This document shows positions 25,018-33,207 of a stretch of DNA of 64,000 nucleotides, in pieces. A model generated the notes under the pieces. That model saw only the letters and a list, made by a program, of their open reading frames with translations. It had not been told where the DNA came from and searched no databases. Source of the stretch: Ramlibacter agri (GTDB taxonomy: Bacteria; Pseudomonadota; Gammaproteobacteria; Burkholderiales; Burkholderiaceae_C). The stretch is from positions 186,001 to 250,000 of the forward strand of contig NZ_JABBFX010000003.1 in NCBI RefSeq assembly GCF_012927085.1, read 5' to 3'. The stretch's first letter is position 1; each line of letters begins with the position of its first letter. A program made the translations under genes and the position numbers.

Positions 25018-25695
25018 ATGCCCGGACTCCAGATCCTCCAGCGCCGCCGCCAGGTCCCCGCGCACCTCGTCGACGCCTTCCGCGGCCTGCCCGTCGCCAA
25101 CATCAGCGACTGCATGGCGCGCATGACGGCGGGAGGCCCGCGCCTTCGCCCCATGCACAAGGGTGGCCCCCTGGCCGGTCCCGCACTCACGGTGAAATGC
25201 CGCCCCGGCGACAACCTCATGATCCACAAGGCGCTCACGCTGGCCCGGCCCGGCGACGTGATCGTGGTGGACGCGGGCGGCGACCTGACCAACGCCCTCT
25301 TTGGCGAAATCATGGTGGCCACCGCCGTGAAGATCGGGGTGGCCGGCGTCGTGCTCAATGGCGCCGTCCGGGACTCCGAGGAGATCGGTCGAGGCGACTT
25401 CCCCCTCTACGCCGCAGGCGTGACCCACCGTGGCCCGTACAAGGACGGCCCCGGCGAGATCAACGTGCCGATTGCGATCGACGGCATGGTGATCCAGCCC
25501 GGCGACCTGATCGTCGGCGACGCCGACGGCCTGCTCTGCGTTCCTTTCGACGATGCGGAGCAACTGCTCGCCGCCACGCACAAGAAGATGGAGGCCGAAA
25601 AGAAGATGCTGGCCGACATCGCGGCGGGGCGCCTCGACACGAGCTGGATCGACGCGACGCTCAAGCGCATCGGCTGCGATCCGGAGCCCGTTTGA
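25018..25695 (+). CDS. RraA/HMG-aldolase-family protein
   Basis: A 225-residue member of the RraA / 4-hydroxy-4-methyl-2-oxoglutarate aldolase family. The segments VANISDCMARM, DNLMIHKAL, DVIVVDAGGDLTNALFGEIM and VLNGAVRDSEEI are the active-site region, with Arg and Asp binding the oxoacid and the metal. The family cleaves CHA or HMG to pyruvate plus an oxoacid. It was assigned as an enzyme rather than an RNase E inhibitor because of its catabolic neighbours. The ATG at 25018 is chosen since upstream in-frame sequence is the AT-rich promoter region. The stop shares one base with the next ATG. Confidence 0.9.
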   Translation: MPGLQILQRRRQVPAHLVDAFRGLPVANISDCMARMTAGGPRLRPMHKGGPLAGPALTVKCRPGDNLMIHKALTLARPGDVIVVDAGGDLTNALFGEIMVATAVKIGVAGVVLNGAVRDSEEIGRGDFPLYAAGVTHRGPYKDGPGEINVPIAIDGMVIQPGDLIVGDADGLLCVPFDDAEQLLAATHKKMEAEKKMLADIAAGRLDTSWIDATLKRIGCDPEPV

Positions 25696-26729
25696 TGGCC
25701 GGCATGCAGAAGCGGGTCGTCCGCTCCGATCTGTGGATCGCGCCCGCGTTCGACGAGCGCCTGGCCGGCGAGCCCGACATCGCGCCTGGCATTTTTTCGG
25801 TGCGCGGCAACAGCGCAGCGGCATGGGAGAAGCTGTCGGCGGCACACGTCTATCACGTCTCCGCCGCGAAGGACGAACTGCCGAAGGAGTTCTTCGCAAG
25901 CGCCGGCCTGCTGGCGCGCTGCCCGGACCTGCTGTGCGTGTCCTCCGGCGGGGCGGGTTATGACACGGTGGACGTCGCCGCTTGCACCGCGGCCGGCGTG
26001 CTGGTGGTCAACCAGGCCGGCGGCAACGCAGTCTCCGTCGCGGAGCACACCCTCGCGATGATTCTCGGCCTCTCCCGCCGGATGATCGAGGGCGACCGCC
26101 GCATGCGGCGCGAGATCGGCTACGCCCGTGAGGACGTCATGGGCCGCGAGATCCGCGGCAAGACGGTCGGACTGGTGGGCATCGGCCACATCGGCACGCG
26201 GGTCGCGGCCCTCGCGCGCGCTTTCGGGCTGGAGGTCATCGCAACTGACCCGCTCCTGCCCGCGGAAGAGATCGCACGCCGTGGCGCCGAGTCCGTGTCC
26301 TTCGACCAGCTTCTTGCCCGGTCCGACTTCGTGTCGCTGCACTGCCCCCGCGATGCGGGCAGCCTGAAGATGATGAACGCCGCCGCTTTTGCACGCATGA
26401 AGAAGGGATCGATCTTCATCACCACGGCGCGCGGAGGCATCCACGACGAAGCAGCCCTGGTGCAGGCGCTGCAGTCGGGCCACCTGGCCGGTGCCGGCGT
26501 CGACGTGTGGGACCAGGAGCCGCCACCCCTGGACCATCCGTTGCTGGCCATGGACAACGTCTTTGCCACCTTCCATGTGGCGGGCGTGACGCACGAGGCG
26601 CGCCGCAACATGGCCGCGATCAGCGCGGAGCAGATCGTCGGCCTGCTGGCCGGGGAACGGCCCCCCCGCCTGATCAATCCGGAAGCCTGGCCGGCCTACG
26701 AGAAGCGTCGCGCGCAGATCCTGCGCTGA
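25695..26729 (+). CDS. D-2-hydroxyacid dehydrogenase (NAD-dependent)
   Basis: A 344-residue enzyme. The NAD-binding motif is GLVGIGHIGTRVA. Catalytic Arg lies in TTARGGIHDEAAL, Glu in WDQEPPPLDHPLL and His in FHVAGVT, replacing the more common P-H-x-(A/S)-G. This family interconverts D-2-hydroxyacids and 2-oxoacids or oxidises 3-phosphoglycerate. It overlaps the RraA-type gene by one base, so a hydroxyacid is probably oxidised and then cleaved, or the aldolase product is reduced (inference). The Bug protein gene follows 45 bases downstream. Confidence 0.92.
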   Translation: MAGMQKRVVRSDLWIAPAFDERLAGEPDIAPGIFSVRGNSAAAWEKLSAAHVYHVSAAKDELPKEFFASAGLLARCPDLLCVSSGGAGYDTVDVAACTAAGVLVVNQAGGNAVSVAEHTLAMILGLSRRMIEGDRRMRREIGYAREDVMGREIRGKTVGLVGIGHIGTRVAALARAFGLEVIATDPLLPAEEIARRGAESVSFDQLLARSDFVSLHCPRDAGSLKMMNAAAFARMKKGSIFITTARGGIHDEAALVQALQSGHLAGAGVDVWDQEPPPLDHPLLAMDNVFATFHVAGVTHEARRNMAAISAEQIVGLLAGERPPRLINPEAWPAYEKRRAQILR

Positions 26730-26774
26730 AGACGCCCCTTCCATTCCACCCTCGTCCCAGAAGGAGACAAACGA

Positions 26775-27761
26775 ATGCAACGCATCACCACAGTCCTGCG
26801 CCGCTTCCTGCCGGCCCTGATGCTGTCCGCCGTGGCGGCAGCGCCCGGCATGGCGCTCGCGGCCTACCCGGAACAGCCGATCAAGATGATCGTGTCCTAT
26901 GCCCCCGGCGGCGGCAGCGACATGATCGCCCGGCTGACCGCGCAATACATGGCCAAGTACCTGGGCAACAACGCCAATATTGTGGTCGTGAACCATGCGG
27001 GCGCGGGTGGCGGCATCGGCTTCGCCGAACTCGCGCGGGCGCCGGCGGACGGCTACACGATCGGCATGATCAACACGCCCAACGTTCTGACCATCCCGAT
27101 CGAGCGCAAGTCCGCTTTCAAGTGGCAGGACTACGACCTGCTGGGCAACGTGGTGGACGATCCCGACAACATCTCGGTGCGAACCGACAGCCAGATCAAG
27201 ACCCTCCAGGACCTCGTCACGTACGCCAAGGCGCACCCTGGGGAGGTGACCTACGGGACGACCGGCATCGGCTCGGATGACCATCTCGCAGCCCTCAAGC
27301 TCGAGAAGGCCACCGGGATCAAGATGACACACGTCCCCTTCAAGGGCGCCTCGGAGGTCCTCAATGCCGTCGTGAGCAAGCAGGTCACGCTCGCGATCAT
27401 GAACATCGGCGAAGCCCTGGCCGCCGTGAAGGGCGGCAGCCAACTCCGCCAGCTGGGCCAGATGAGCGCGGTCCGGACCAACGTGGCGCCCAACGTGCCC
27501 ACGTTCCGCGAGCAGGGCTTCGACATCATCATGGCGTCCCTGCGCGGGTTCGCCGCGCCGAAAGGCTTGCCCGCGCCTGTGCGTGAGCAGCTGGTGGAGG
27601 CCCTGAAGAAGACCGCGGCCGACCCGGAGTTCCAGGCCAGGGCCTCCGCCTACTTCGCTCCCATGCGCTATCTGGAGCCGCAAGCCTACGCGGAAGAACT
27701 GAAGGAGACCGAGGCGGGCTTCAGGCAGCTGTGGCAGGTGATGCCCTGGGGGGAGAAGTAG
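26775..27761 (+). CDS. TTT/Bug-family periplasmic substrate-binding protein
   Basis: A 328-residue exported binding protein with a signal peptide (RFLPALMLSAVAAAPGMALA) and mature start AYPEQPIKMIVSYAPGGGSDMIAR. The ligand-loop motifs NHAGAGGGIGF and HVPFKGASEVLNA are present. An AGAAGGAGAC ribosome site precedes the ATG. As the third gene after the RraA-type and dehydrogenase genes it probably captures the substrate of that pathway. No TctA/TctB genes adjoin. Confidence 0.93.
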   Translation: MQRITTVLRRFLPALMLSAVAAAPGMALAAYPEQPIKMIVSYAPGGGSDMIARLTAQYMAKYLGNNANIVVVNHAGAGGGIGFAELARAPADGYTIGMINTPNVLTIPIERKSAFKWQDYDLLGNVVDDPDNISVRTDSQIKTLQDLVTYAKAHPGEVTYGTTGIGSDDHLAALKLEKATGIKMTHVPFKGASEVLNAVVSKQVTLAIMNIGEALAAVKGGSQLRQLGQMSAVRTNVAPNVPTFREQGFDIIMASLRGFAAPKGLPAPVREQLVEALKKTAADPEFQARASAYFAPMRYLEPQAYAEELKETEAGFRQLWQVMPWGEK

Positions 27762-27863
27762 TCTCCGGCGCGCAGCTTCACGTTCCTGCTCCCAATGCGG
27801 CGCTGCAGGTGGGCTTCACCGCCGACAGCTGAAACGCGAGCATCGCGAGGGCGGGGGGAACGC

Positions 27864-28183
27864 TCACCTGGCTGCGGCCGCGCCGGCAAGCTCGGGCGAG
27901 TGTTCCGCCCTCAGGAGGATCCGGAACGCCAGGAAATGCGTGACCAGCAGCATCGGCACGATGAGCGTGGGAATGAAGAACGTCGCGCCGAGCTGGCCGG
28001 GCGAGAGGCCCGACGCGTTGGCCTGGTAGAACGCATCGAACAGGTCGAACGTTCCCCAGACGTTGAAGATCCATGCGAGGCCGATTCCGAGCGGGCGGCG
28101 CAAGGTGGCGAGCGTGAGCAGGGCCAGGATGCACGCGGCGAGATCGCCATAGGCGGCCGCACGGGCGAACGTCCGTTCCCACC
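27864..28183 (-). pseudogene. C-terminal remnant of a small polytopic membrane protein
   Basis: The translated segment CILALLTLATLRRPLGIGLAWIFNVWG and the following FFIPTLIVPMLLVTHFLAFRILLR are two clean membrane segments with a natural C-terminus and stop. Upstream the frame runs into Pro/Arg-rich sequence that does not look like protein, starting where the LysR fragment on the other strand begins. The N-terminal half therefore appears lost at a junction near 28170-28190. Confidence 0.6.
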
Positions 28184-28396
28184 ATGGTCGCCGCAGCGCT
28201 CGGCGGCGTCGGCCTGGCCCAGGTCCCCGAGCCCACGGCGCGGGAGCACATCGCTTCACACCGCCTCGAAGAAGTGCTGGCCGGCCATGCCTCTTCGTCG
28301 TCCGGCTTGTTCCTCTACTTTCCGGCTCGCGCGCAGGTGATGCCGAAGCTGCGCGCGTTCATCGAGCACGTGAAGGCGTACGCGGCGGCCGTCCTG
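28184..28396 (+). pseudogene. C-terminal remnant of a LysR-family regulator
   Basis: The translation AALGGVGLAQVPEPTAREHIAS...RLEEVLAGHA...GLFLYFPARAQVMPKLRAFIEHVK is the typical last ~70 residues of a LysR effector domain. These are the G-x-G-L-A-x-(L/V)-P helix and the L-(F/Y)-x-x-(Y/F)-P-x-R final strand and helix. No DNA-binding domain precedes it, and no natural stop follows at the expected place; the frame runs to 28615 across the next gene's start. This is a gene fragment left by a deletion. Confidence 0.7.
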
Positions 28397-28539
28397 CTGG
28401 ATCCGCCTCCCCCCCCGGCACCAGTCGTCCACTACCCATATCTCGATGTAATTCTTCTTTACACCAGCGATCCCTCCACCTATGACTGCGCCGAGGAGTC
28501 GCCATCCCGGGCGGCTCCCAATTGGAGGAGGCGTGCCAA

Positions 28540-30078
28540 ATGTGCCAACTGTGCGATCAAGGAAGGCCGCAGTACCATTTCGATCCAATGCGCCATTCGC
28601 GGCGCAATTTCCTGAAGGCCGGGGCGGTGGGGACCGCTGCCGCGGCGGCCGGGCTGGGGCTGTTCACCGAGCGCGCTGCCGCGGGCGGTGGCGATGATCC
28701 GCCGGCGGACAGCGGCCGCTACGGGCGGCGCTACGTCATCCAGGGCGGCCACGTCATGTCCATGGACCCGAACGTGGGCGATTTCGTCCAGGCCGACGTG
28801 CTGGTCGATGGCAAGAAGATCCTCGCCGTCGGTCCGCACCTGCCCGCGTACGGCACTCCGATCGATGCCACCGGCAAGATCGTGATGCCCGGCTTCATCG
28901 ACACGCACCACCACCAGTTCGAGACCGCGCTGCGCAGCTTCCTGGCCGACGGCCTGCTGTTCAACGACGGCAAGCCGCACGGCGCCATCAACTACTTCGA
29001 CTACATCCTCGGCAAGTTCGCCCCGGTGTACCGGCCGCAGGACGTCTACGTCAACGAGCTGTTCGGCGCGCTCAGCCAGATCGACGCCGGTGTCACGACG
29101 GTGCACGACATCTCGCAGATCCACCACTCGCCGCAGCACTCCGACGCCGCCATCAAGGGCCTGGCCGATTCGGGGCGGCGCAGCGTGCTCGGCTACTTCG
29201 AGAGCGCGGGCAACGTCCCCGGCAACCAGTATCCGGCGGATGCCGCGCGCATCAAGGCGCAGTACTTCGCCTCCGACGACCAGCTCCTGTCCATGACCAT
29301 GGGCGCCGAGATCTACCTGCCTGGCTACGCGGCGGCCTGGGCCGTCGGCCGCCAGCTCGGGCTGCAGGTGGTGGCGCACATCGTCGGCAGCTTCGGCATG
29401 GGGCCGACCTTCGATGCGCTCGCCGCGGCCAACCAGTTCGGCCCCGACAACCTGTTCATCCACATGACCGGCATGTCCGACATGAGCTGGCAGAAGGTGA
29501 AGGATGCCGGCGCCAACGTCTCACTGGCCGTCCCGATCGAGATGAACATGCGCCATGGCATGCCGCCCATCCTGAAGACGCTGTCGCTGGGCATCCAGCC
29601 TTCGCTGAGCGTGGACGTGGAATGCACCCTGACGGCGGACATGTTCAGCCAGATGCGCGGCGCCATGGCCTTGCAGAAGGCCTTCGTCAACCAGCTGGCG
29701 CTGGACCAGAACAACCCGCCCGGGCTGCCGGAGTTGCTGACGACGCGCGACGTGCTGCGCTTTGCCACGATGGAGGGCGCGCGCGACCTGCGGCTCGATC
29801 GCAAGACCGGCTCGCTGACGCCGGGCAAGGAGGCCGACATCATCATCCTCGACGCCGAGGCGATCAACGTGGCGCCGCTCAACGTGGTGCCGGGTGCGGT
29901 GGTCTCGCTGATGGATCGCTCCGACGTCGAGACGGTGATCGTCGCCGGCAAGGTGCGCAAGTGGAAGGGCAGGCTGCTCGACGTCGACCTGCGCCGGCTG
30001 CGCCAGCAGCTGCAAGCCTCGCGCGACTACGTCTTCAACGCGGCGGGGATTCCGCAGAACCTGTTCCGCACCAATTGA
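28540..30078 (+). CDS. Tat-exported amidohydrolase-family protein (cytosine deaminase/TRZ-ATZ type)
   Basis: A 512-residue metal-dependent hydrolase. The N-terminus MCQLCDQGRPQYHF is followed by a twin-arginine signal (SRRNFLKAGAVGTAAAAAG), so the folded enzyme is exported. The amidohydrolase landmarks are the metal site in MPGFIDTHHHQF, His in VVAHIVGSFG, a later Asp/Glu region (SVDVECTLTADM), and the C-terminal G-K-x-A-D-(I/L)-I-(I/V)-L-D return strand. The ATG at 28540 has GGAGGAG 9 bases upstream. Relatives deaminate or dechlorinate N-heterocycles or hydrolyse cyclic amides. The export signal is unusual for the deaminase branch. Confidence 0.85.
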   Translation: MCQLCDQGRPQYHFDPMRHSRRNFLKAGAVGTAAAAAGLGLFTERAAAGGGDDPPADSGRYGRRYVIQGGHVMSMDPNVGDFVQADVLVDGKKILAVGPHLPAYGTPIDATGKIVMPGFIDTHHHQFETALRSFLADGLLFNDGKPHGAINYFDYILGKFAPVYRPQDVYVNELFGALSQIDAGVTTVHDISQIHHSPQHSDAAIKGLADSGRRSVLGYFESAGNVPGNQYPADAARIKAQYFASDDQLLSMTMGAEIYLPGYAAAWAVGRQLGLQVVAHIVGSFGMGPTFDALAAANQFGPDNLFIHMTGMSDMSWQKVKDAGANVSLAVPIEMNMRHGMPPILKTLSLGIQPSLSVDVECTLTADMFSQMRGAMALQKAFVNQLALDQNNPPGLPELLTTRDVLRFATMEGARDLRLDRKTGSLTPGKEADIIILDAEAINVAPLNVVPGAVVSLMDRSDVETVIVAGKVRKWKGRLLDVDLRRLRQQLQASRDYVFNAAGIPQNLFRTN

Positions 30079-30120
30079 CGCTGTCGCCGGCCGGCTGCCG
30101 TACGCCTGGATCGGAAACGC

Positions 30121-31101
30121 TCACACCGGCTGCAGGTTCGCCTTGCGGATGGCCTGCGTGTAGTGGTCGATCTCCGCCGCGTAAAAGGCGGCCAGCTGGG
30201 ACGGCGGCAAAGGCGCCGGCAGGGGCACGCCGGATTGCGCCTGCAGCTGGCGCTGGACCTCGGCGTCCCCCATCGCAACCTGCACGGCGCGCCCGATCGC
30301 CTGGGTCAGGGGCGCCGGCGCGGCCGCCGGAATGAACAGGCCCACCCAGGAATCGGCGGTGGTGAAGCGCGCCAGGCTGTGCGATTCGGCGAAGGTTGGC
30401 ACGTTGGGGAACACCGGCGAGCGGGTACTGCCCGCCACGGCCAGAACCTTTGGCTTGCCAGTGGCCACGCGGCCCGCCATGTCGCCGTTCGCGGGTAGCA
30501 GCACGAGGTCGATGTGGCCGCCCGCCAGGTCCTGCAGCAGCGGCGCACCGCCCTTGTAGGGGACGTGGTTCATGGGCACGCCGACGGCGTCGGCGAAGGC
30601 TTGCCCCGCCAGGTGATAGATGCTGCCGATGCCGACGGAGCCGTAGCTCAGGGGCTTGTCGGGGTTGGCCTTGGCCCAGGCAACCAGTTCGTCCACGTTG
30701 TTTGCCGGCAGGTCGGCGCGCGCATACAGCGCCAGCGAGGAGCGGGACAACAGGCCCAGCGGCCGGAAGTCCGCCGGCTTGTAGCGCGCCGACTGCAGCA
30801 TTGCCGGGGCCAGGATCATCTCCGTGGGCGAGCCCACCACCAGCATGTCGCTGCCGGTGCGCGCCAGCGCCTTCGACACGGCGATGCTGCCGCTGGCGCC
30901 TGCCAGGTTCTCCACGATGACAGTGCAGCCCAGTTCCTTCGCCATCCGCGGGGCGACCGCGCGGGCATAGAGGTCCGACACCCCGCCGGCCGGGAACGGG
31001 ACCATGAGCGTCAGCACCGAGGGAATCGCGGGGTTCTGGGCGCGAGCCACGGTAGCCGCGCCCAGGGCGGCAGCGGCGGCGAGGAGGGTGCGGCGTTTCA
31101 T
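30121..31101 (-). CDS. TTT/Bug-family periplasmic substrate-binding protein
   Basis: A 326-residue exported binding protein with leader MKRRTLLAAAAALGAATVARA and Bug motifs PFPAGGVSDLYAR, ENLAGASGSIA and HVPYKGGAPLLQDL. It is the last gene of the minus-strand operon M14-type hydrolase, PhyH dioxygenase, SHMT paralogue, Bug, lying 46 bases after the SHMT stop. It is likely the periplasmic receptor for that pathway's substrate. It carries a mature N-terminus without the common Y-P-x-(K/R)-P motif. Confidence 0.92.
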   Translation of the reverse strand: MKRRTLLAAAAALGAATVARAQNPAIPSVLTLMVPFPAGGVSDLYARAVAPRMAKELGCTVIVENLAGASGSIAVSKALARTGSDMLVVGSPTEMILAPAMLQSARYKPADFRPLGLLSRSSLALYARADLPANNVDELVAWAKANPDKPLSYGSVGIGSIYHLAGQAFADAVGVPMNHVPYKGGAPLLQDLAGGHIDLVLLPANGDMAGRVATGKPKVLAVAGSTRSPVFPNVPTFAESHSLARFTTADSWVGLFIPAAAPAPLTQAIGRAVQVAMGDAEVQRQLQAQSGVPLPAPLPPSQLAAFYAAEIDHYTQAIRKANLQPV

Positions 31102-31147
31102 CGTGGGTGACTCCAGGAAATGAACGATGGGTGGATGGGTTCGGTGT

Positions 31148-32389
31148 TCAAGGCGCGAGCGGGAAGCGCCGGCATAGCGCGCGCACGGTTTCGGCCGCGC
31201 CAGCCGGGGGCGGCCGGCTCGCGGCGAGCGCTTGCGCGGTATCGGCCACGATGCCGGCGATGAGCTCGCATTCGGCGTCGGCCATGCCGCGGGTGGTCAT
31301 GGCGGACACCCCAAGACGCAACCCGTGGGCGTGTTCGAAATCCGTGTCGGCGGGCACCGGCACGGCATTGCAGCCGACCTGAAGCGTGTCCAGCGCGCGC
31401 ACCAGCGGCGCCGCCTGCAGGCCCAGTGCGCGCAGGTCGCCCACCACGAAGGGCACATCGGTGCCGCCGGTGAGTTGCGGCAGGCCGCGCGCGGACAGGC
31501 CGGCGCCGAGCGCACGCGCGTTGCGCAGCACCTGCGCGCTGTACGCTTGGAAAGCCGGCTGCAGCGCCTCGCCGAAGGCCACCGCCTTGGCGGCGATCAA
31601 CTGCATCAGCGGCGTGCCCTGGAGTCCCGGGCACAGCGCGGCATCCAGCCGCGCGGCCAGCTCCGGGTCGTTGCACAGGACCAGGCCGCCGCGCGGGCCG
31701 CGGATGTTCTTGTAGGTGGTCGTGGTGACCACATCGGCATGCGGCAGCGGATTCGGGAAGTGGCCGGTGGCGACCAGGCCGGCGACGTGGGCCATGTCCA
31801 CCATCAGCTTCGCGCCGACCTCGCGCGCGATCGCGGCGAAGCGCGCGAAGTCGATGGCGCGCGGATACGCGGAGGCGCCGGCGATGATCAGCCGCGGCCG
31901 GTGCCGGCGCGCCAGCGCCAGCACCTCGTCGGCGTCGATCAGGCCAGTCTGCGGATCGACGCCGTAGTGGTGGGCGGTGAACCAGTCACCCGACAGCGTG
32001 CCGCCCGCCCCGTGGCTGAAGTGGCCGCCGGCGCGCAGGTCCATCGAAAGCAGCGTGTCGCCGGGTTTCAGCAGCGCCAGCAGCACCGCCTGGTTGGCCT
32101 GGGTGCCGGAGTGCGGCTGCACGTTGGCGAAGCGCGCGCCGAACAACCGGCACGCGCGATCGATGGCCAACTGCTCCAGCGCGTCCACGCTCGCGGAGGC
32201 GGCCAGGAAGCGCGCGCCGGGATAGCCCTCCACCGTGGTGTCGGCCAGCACGCTGGCGCTGGCCTCGCGCTGCGCCAGGCTGATGTGGTTCTCGGAGGCC
32301 ATCAGCTCCAGCCGGTCGGACTGGCGCTGCGCCTCCTGCGCGATCAGGGCCGCGACCTCGGGATCGAGCGTGCGCAGGCCCTGCATCAT
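31148..32389 (-). CDS. serine hydroxymethyltransferase-family PLP enzyme with altered active site
   Basis: A 413-residue SHMT homologue. The PLP-lysine region reads VVTTTTYKNIRGPRGG (Lys near 227). The PLP-binding strand VDMAHVAGLVA, QPHSGTQAN, the EGYPG loop and the C-terminal RLGVSAMTTRG are present. Several residues fixed in housekeeping GlyA are changed: the loop after EGYPG has Phe-Leu where GlyA has the Tyr-Tyr pair, the preceding Tyr is Thr, and the residue before the PLP lysine is Tyr instead of His. It retains the fold and PLP site, so it is probably an aldolase or hydroxymethyltransferase for another beta-hydroxy amino acid (inference). The ATG at 32389 overlaps the dioxygenase stop (ATGA). 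Confidence 0.88.
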   Translation of the reverse strand: MMQGLRTLDPEVAALIAQEAQRQSDRLELMASENHISLAQREASASVLADTTVEGYPGARFLAASASVDALEQLAIDRACRLFGARFANVQPHSGTQANQAVLLALLKPGDTLLSMDLRAGGHFSHGAGGTLSGDWFTAHHYGVDPQTGLIDADEVLALARRHRPRLIIAGASAYPRAIDFARFAAIAREVGAKLMVDMAHVAGLVATGHFPNPLPHADVVTTTTYKNIRGPRGGLVLCNDPELAARLDAALCPGLQGTPLMQLIAAKAVAFGEALQPAFQAYSAQVLRNARALGAGLSARGLPQLTGGTDVPFVVGDLRALGLQAAPLVRALDTLQVGCNAVPVPADTDFEHAHGLRLGVSAMTTRGMADAECELIAGIVADTAQALAASRPPPAGAAETVRALCRRFPLAP

Positions 32390-33174
32390 GCAGCGGCGGG
32401 CAGCACGGGCTGGAGCAGGCAGTCGTCGGCCAGCGACTGCAGCGGACGCCGGTCGCGCTCGTGCGCCATCTCGGGCACGTCCTTCGTCGCCGGGTTGCTG
32501 CACGGGTTGTAGATGACCGAGAAGATCCAGCGCGGGTACGGCGACACGTTGGCGGCCGAGACGTGCAGCAAGTTGTCGCCGAAGACCAGCAGCGTACCGC
32601 GCGGGCCCTTGGCCGAGACCATGCCCAGCTCGTTCACCAGCTCGGTCACCGCTTCGTGCGGCACGGTCCACAGCTCCCACTTCTCGCCGTCCACGCTGCG
32701 CTTCAGCGGGATCTCGCGCTTGTGCGAACCGGGCACGAACATCAGCGGGCCGTTGAACTCGGTGACGTCGTCCAGGTGGATGTGGAAGTTGAGCGCCCGC
32801 GGCTTCGGCACGCCATCCCGGTTGTGGTGGGTGGCGAAGTCGGTGTGCCACTCGAAGCCGCCGCCGTCGAAGCCGGTCTTCAGGTTGATCTTGACCTGCT
32901 GCGGGTAGCACTCCTCGCCCAGGATCTGCCGCGCGGCCTCCAGCATGCGGGGATGGCTGACCAGGCGCCGGTACAGCTCATTGCGCCGGTGCAGCGACAG
33001 GATGTTGCGCACCGTGCTCTTGCCGGCTTCGCGCGGGTTCTCCGGCCGCTGCTCGGCCACCATGCCCGGGACTTCGCCCCGCAGCAGTTCCACTTCCTCC
33101 GGCGTGAACACGCCGGGGAGTACCAGGAAGCCGTCTTCGTCGAGGCGGCGTAGTTGTTCTTCTGTGAGTCGCAT
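32386..33174 (-). CDS. phytanoyl-CoA dioxygenase (PhyH)-family Fe(II)/2-oxoglutarate oxygenase
   Basis: A 262-residue non-haem iron hydroxylase. The iron ligands are H-x-D in FEWHTDFATHH (near residue 110) and the distal His in DNLLHVSAANVSP, with the 2-oxoglutarate-binding Arg downstream in YPRWIFSVIY. The family includes hydroxylases of amino-acid derivatives such as ectoine and proline. It overlaps the SHMT-like gene by four bases, so a hydroxylated amino acid made here could be the retro-aldol substrate of that enzyme (inference). Upstream by 33 bases lies the M14-type gene. Confidence 0.9.
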   Translation of the reverse strand: MRLTEEQLRRLDEDGFLVLPGVFTPEEVELLRGEVPGMVAEQRPENPREAGKSTVRNILSLHRRNELYRRLVSHPRMLEAARQILGEECYPQQVKINLKTGFDGGGFEWHTDFATHHNRDGVPKPRALNFHIHLDDVTEFNGPLMFVPGSHKREIPLKRSVDGEKWELWTVPHEAVTELVNELGMVSAKGPRGTLLVFGDNLLHVSAANVSPYPRWIFSVIYNPCSNPATKDVPEMAHERDRRPLQSLADDCLLQPVLPAAA

Positions 33175-33207
33175 GGGGTCCTTGGGATGGTTTGTGGCGA
33201 TCGGCCT

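Noticed and set aside
25407..27683. 758-codon minus-strand frame opposite the RraA-type, dehydrogenase and Bug genes
   Set aside because: It mirrors three clearly recognisable plus-strand genes and has shadow composition (Arg/His/Gly/Val rich, no hydrophobic core pattern).
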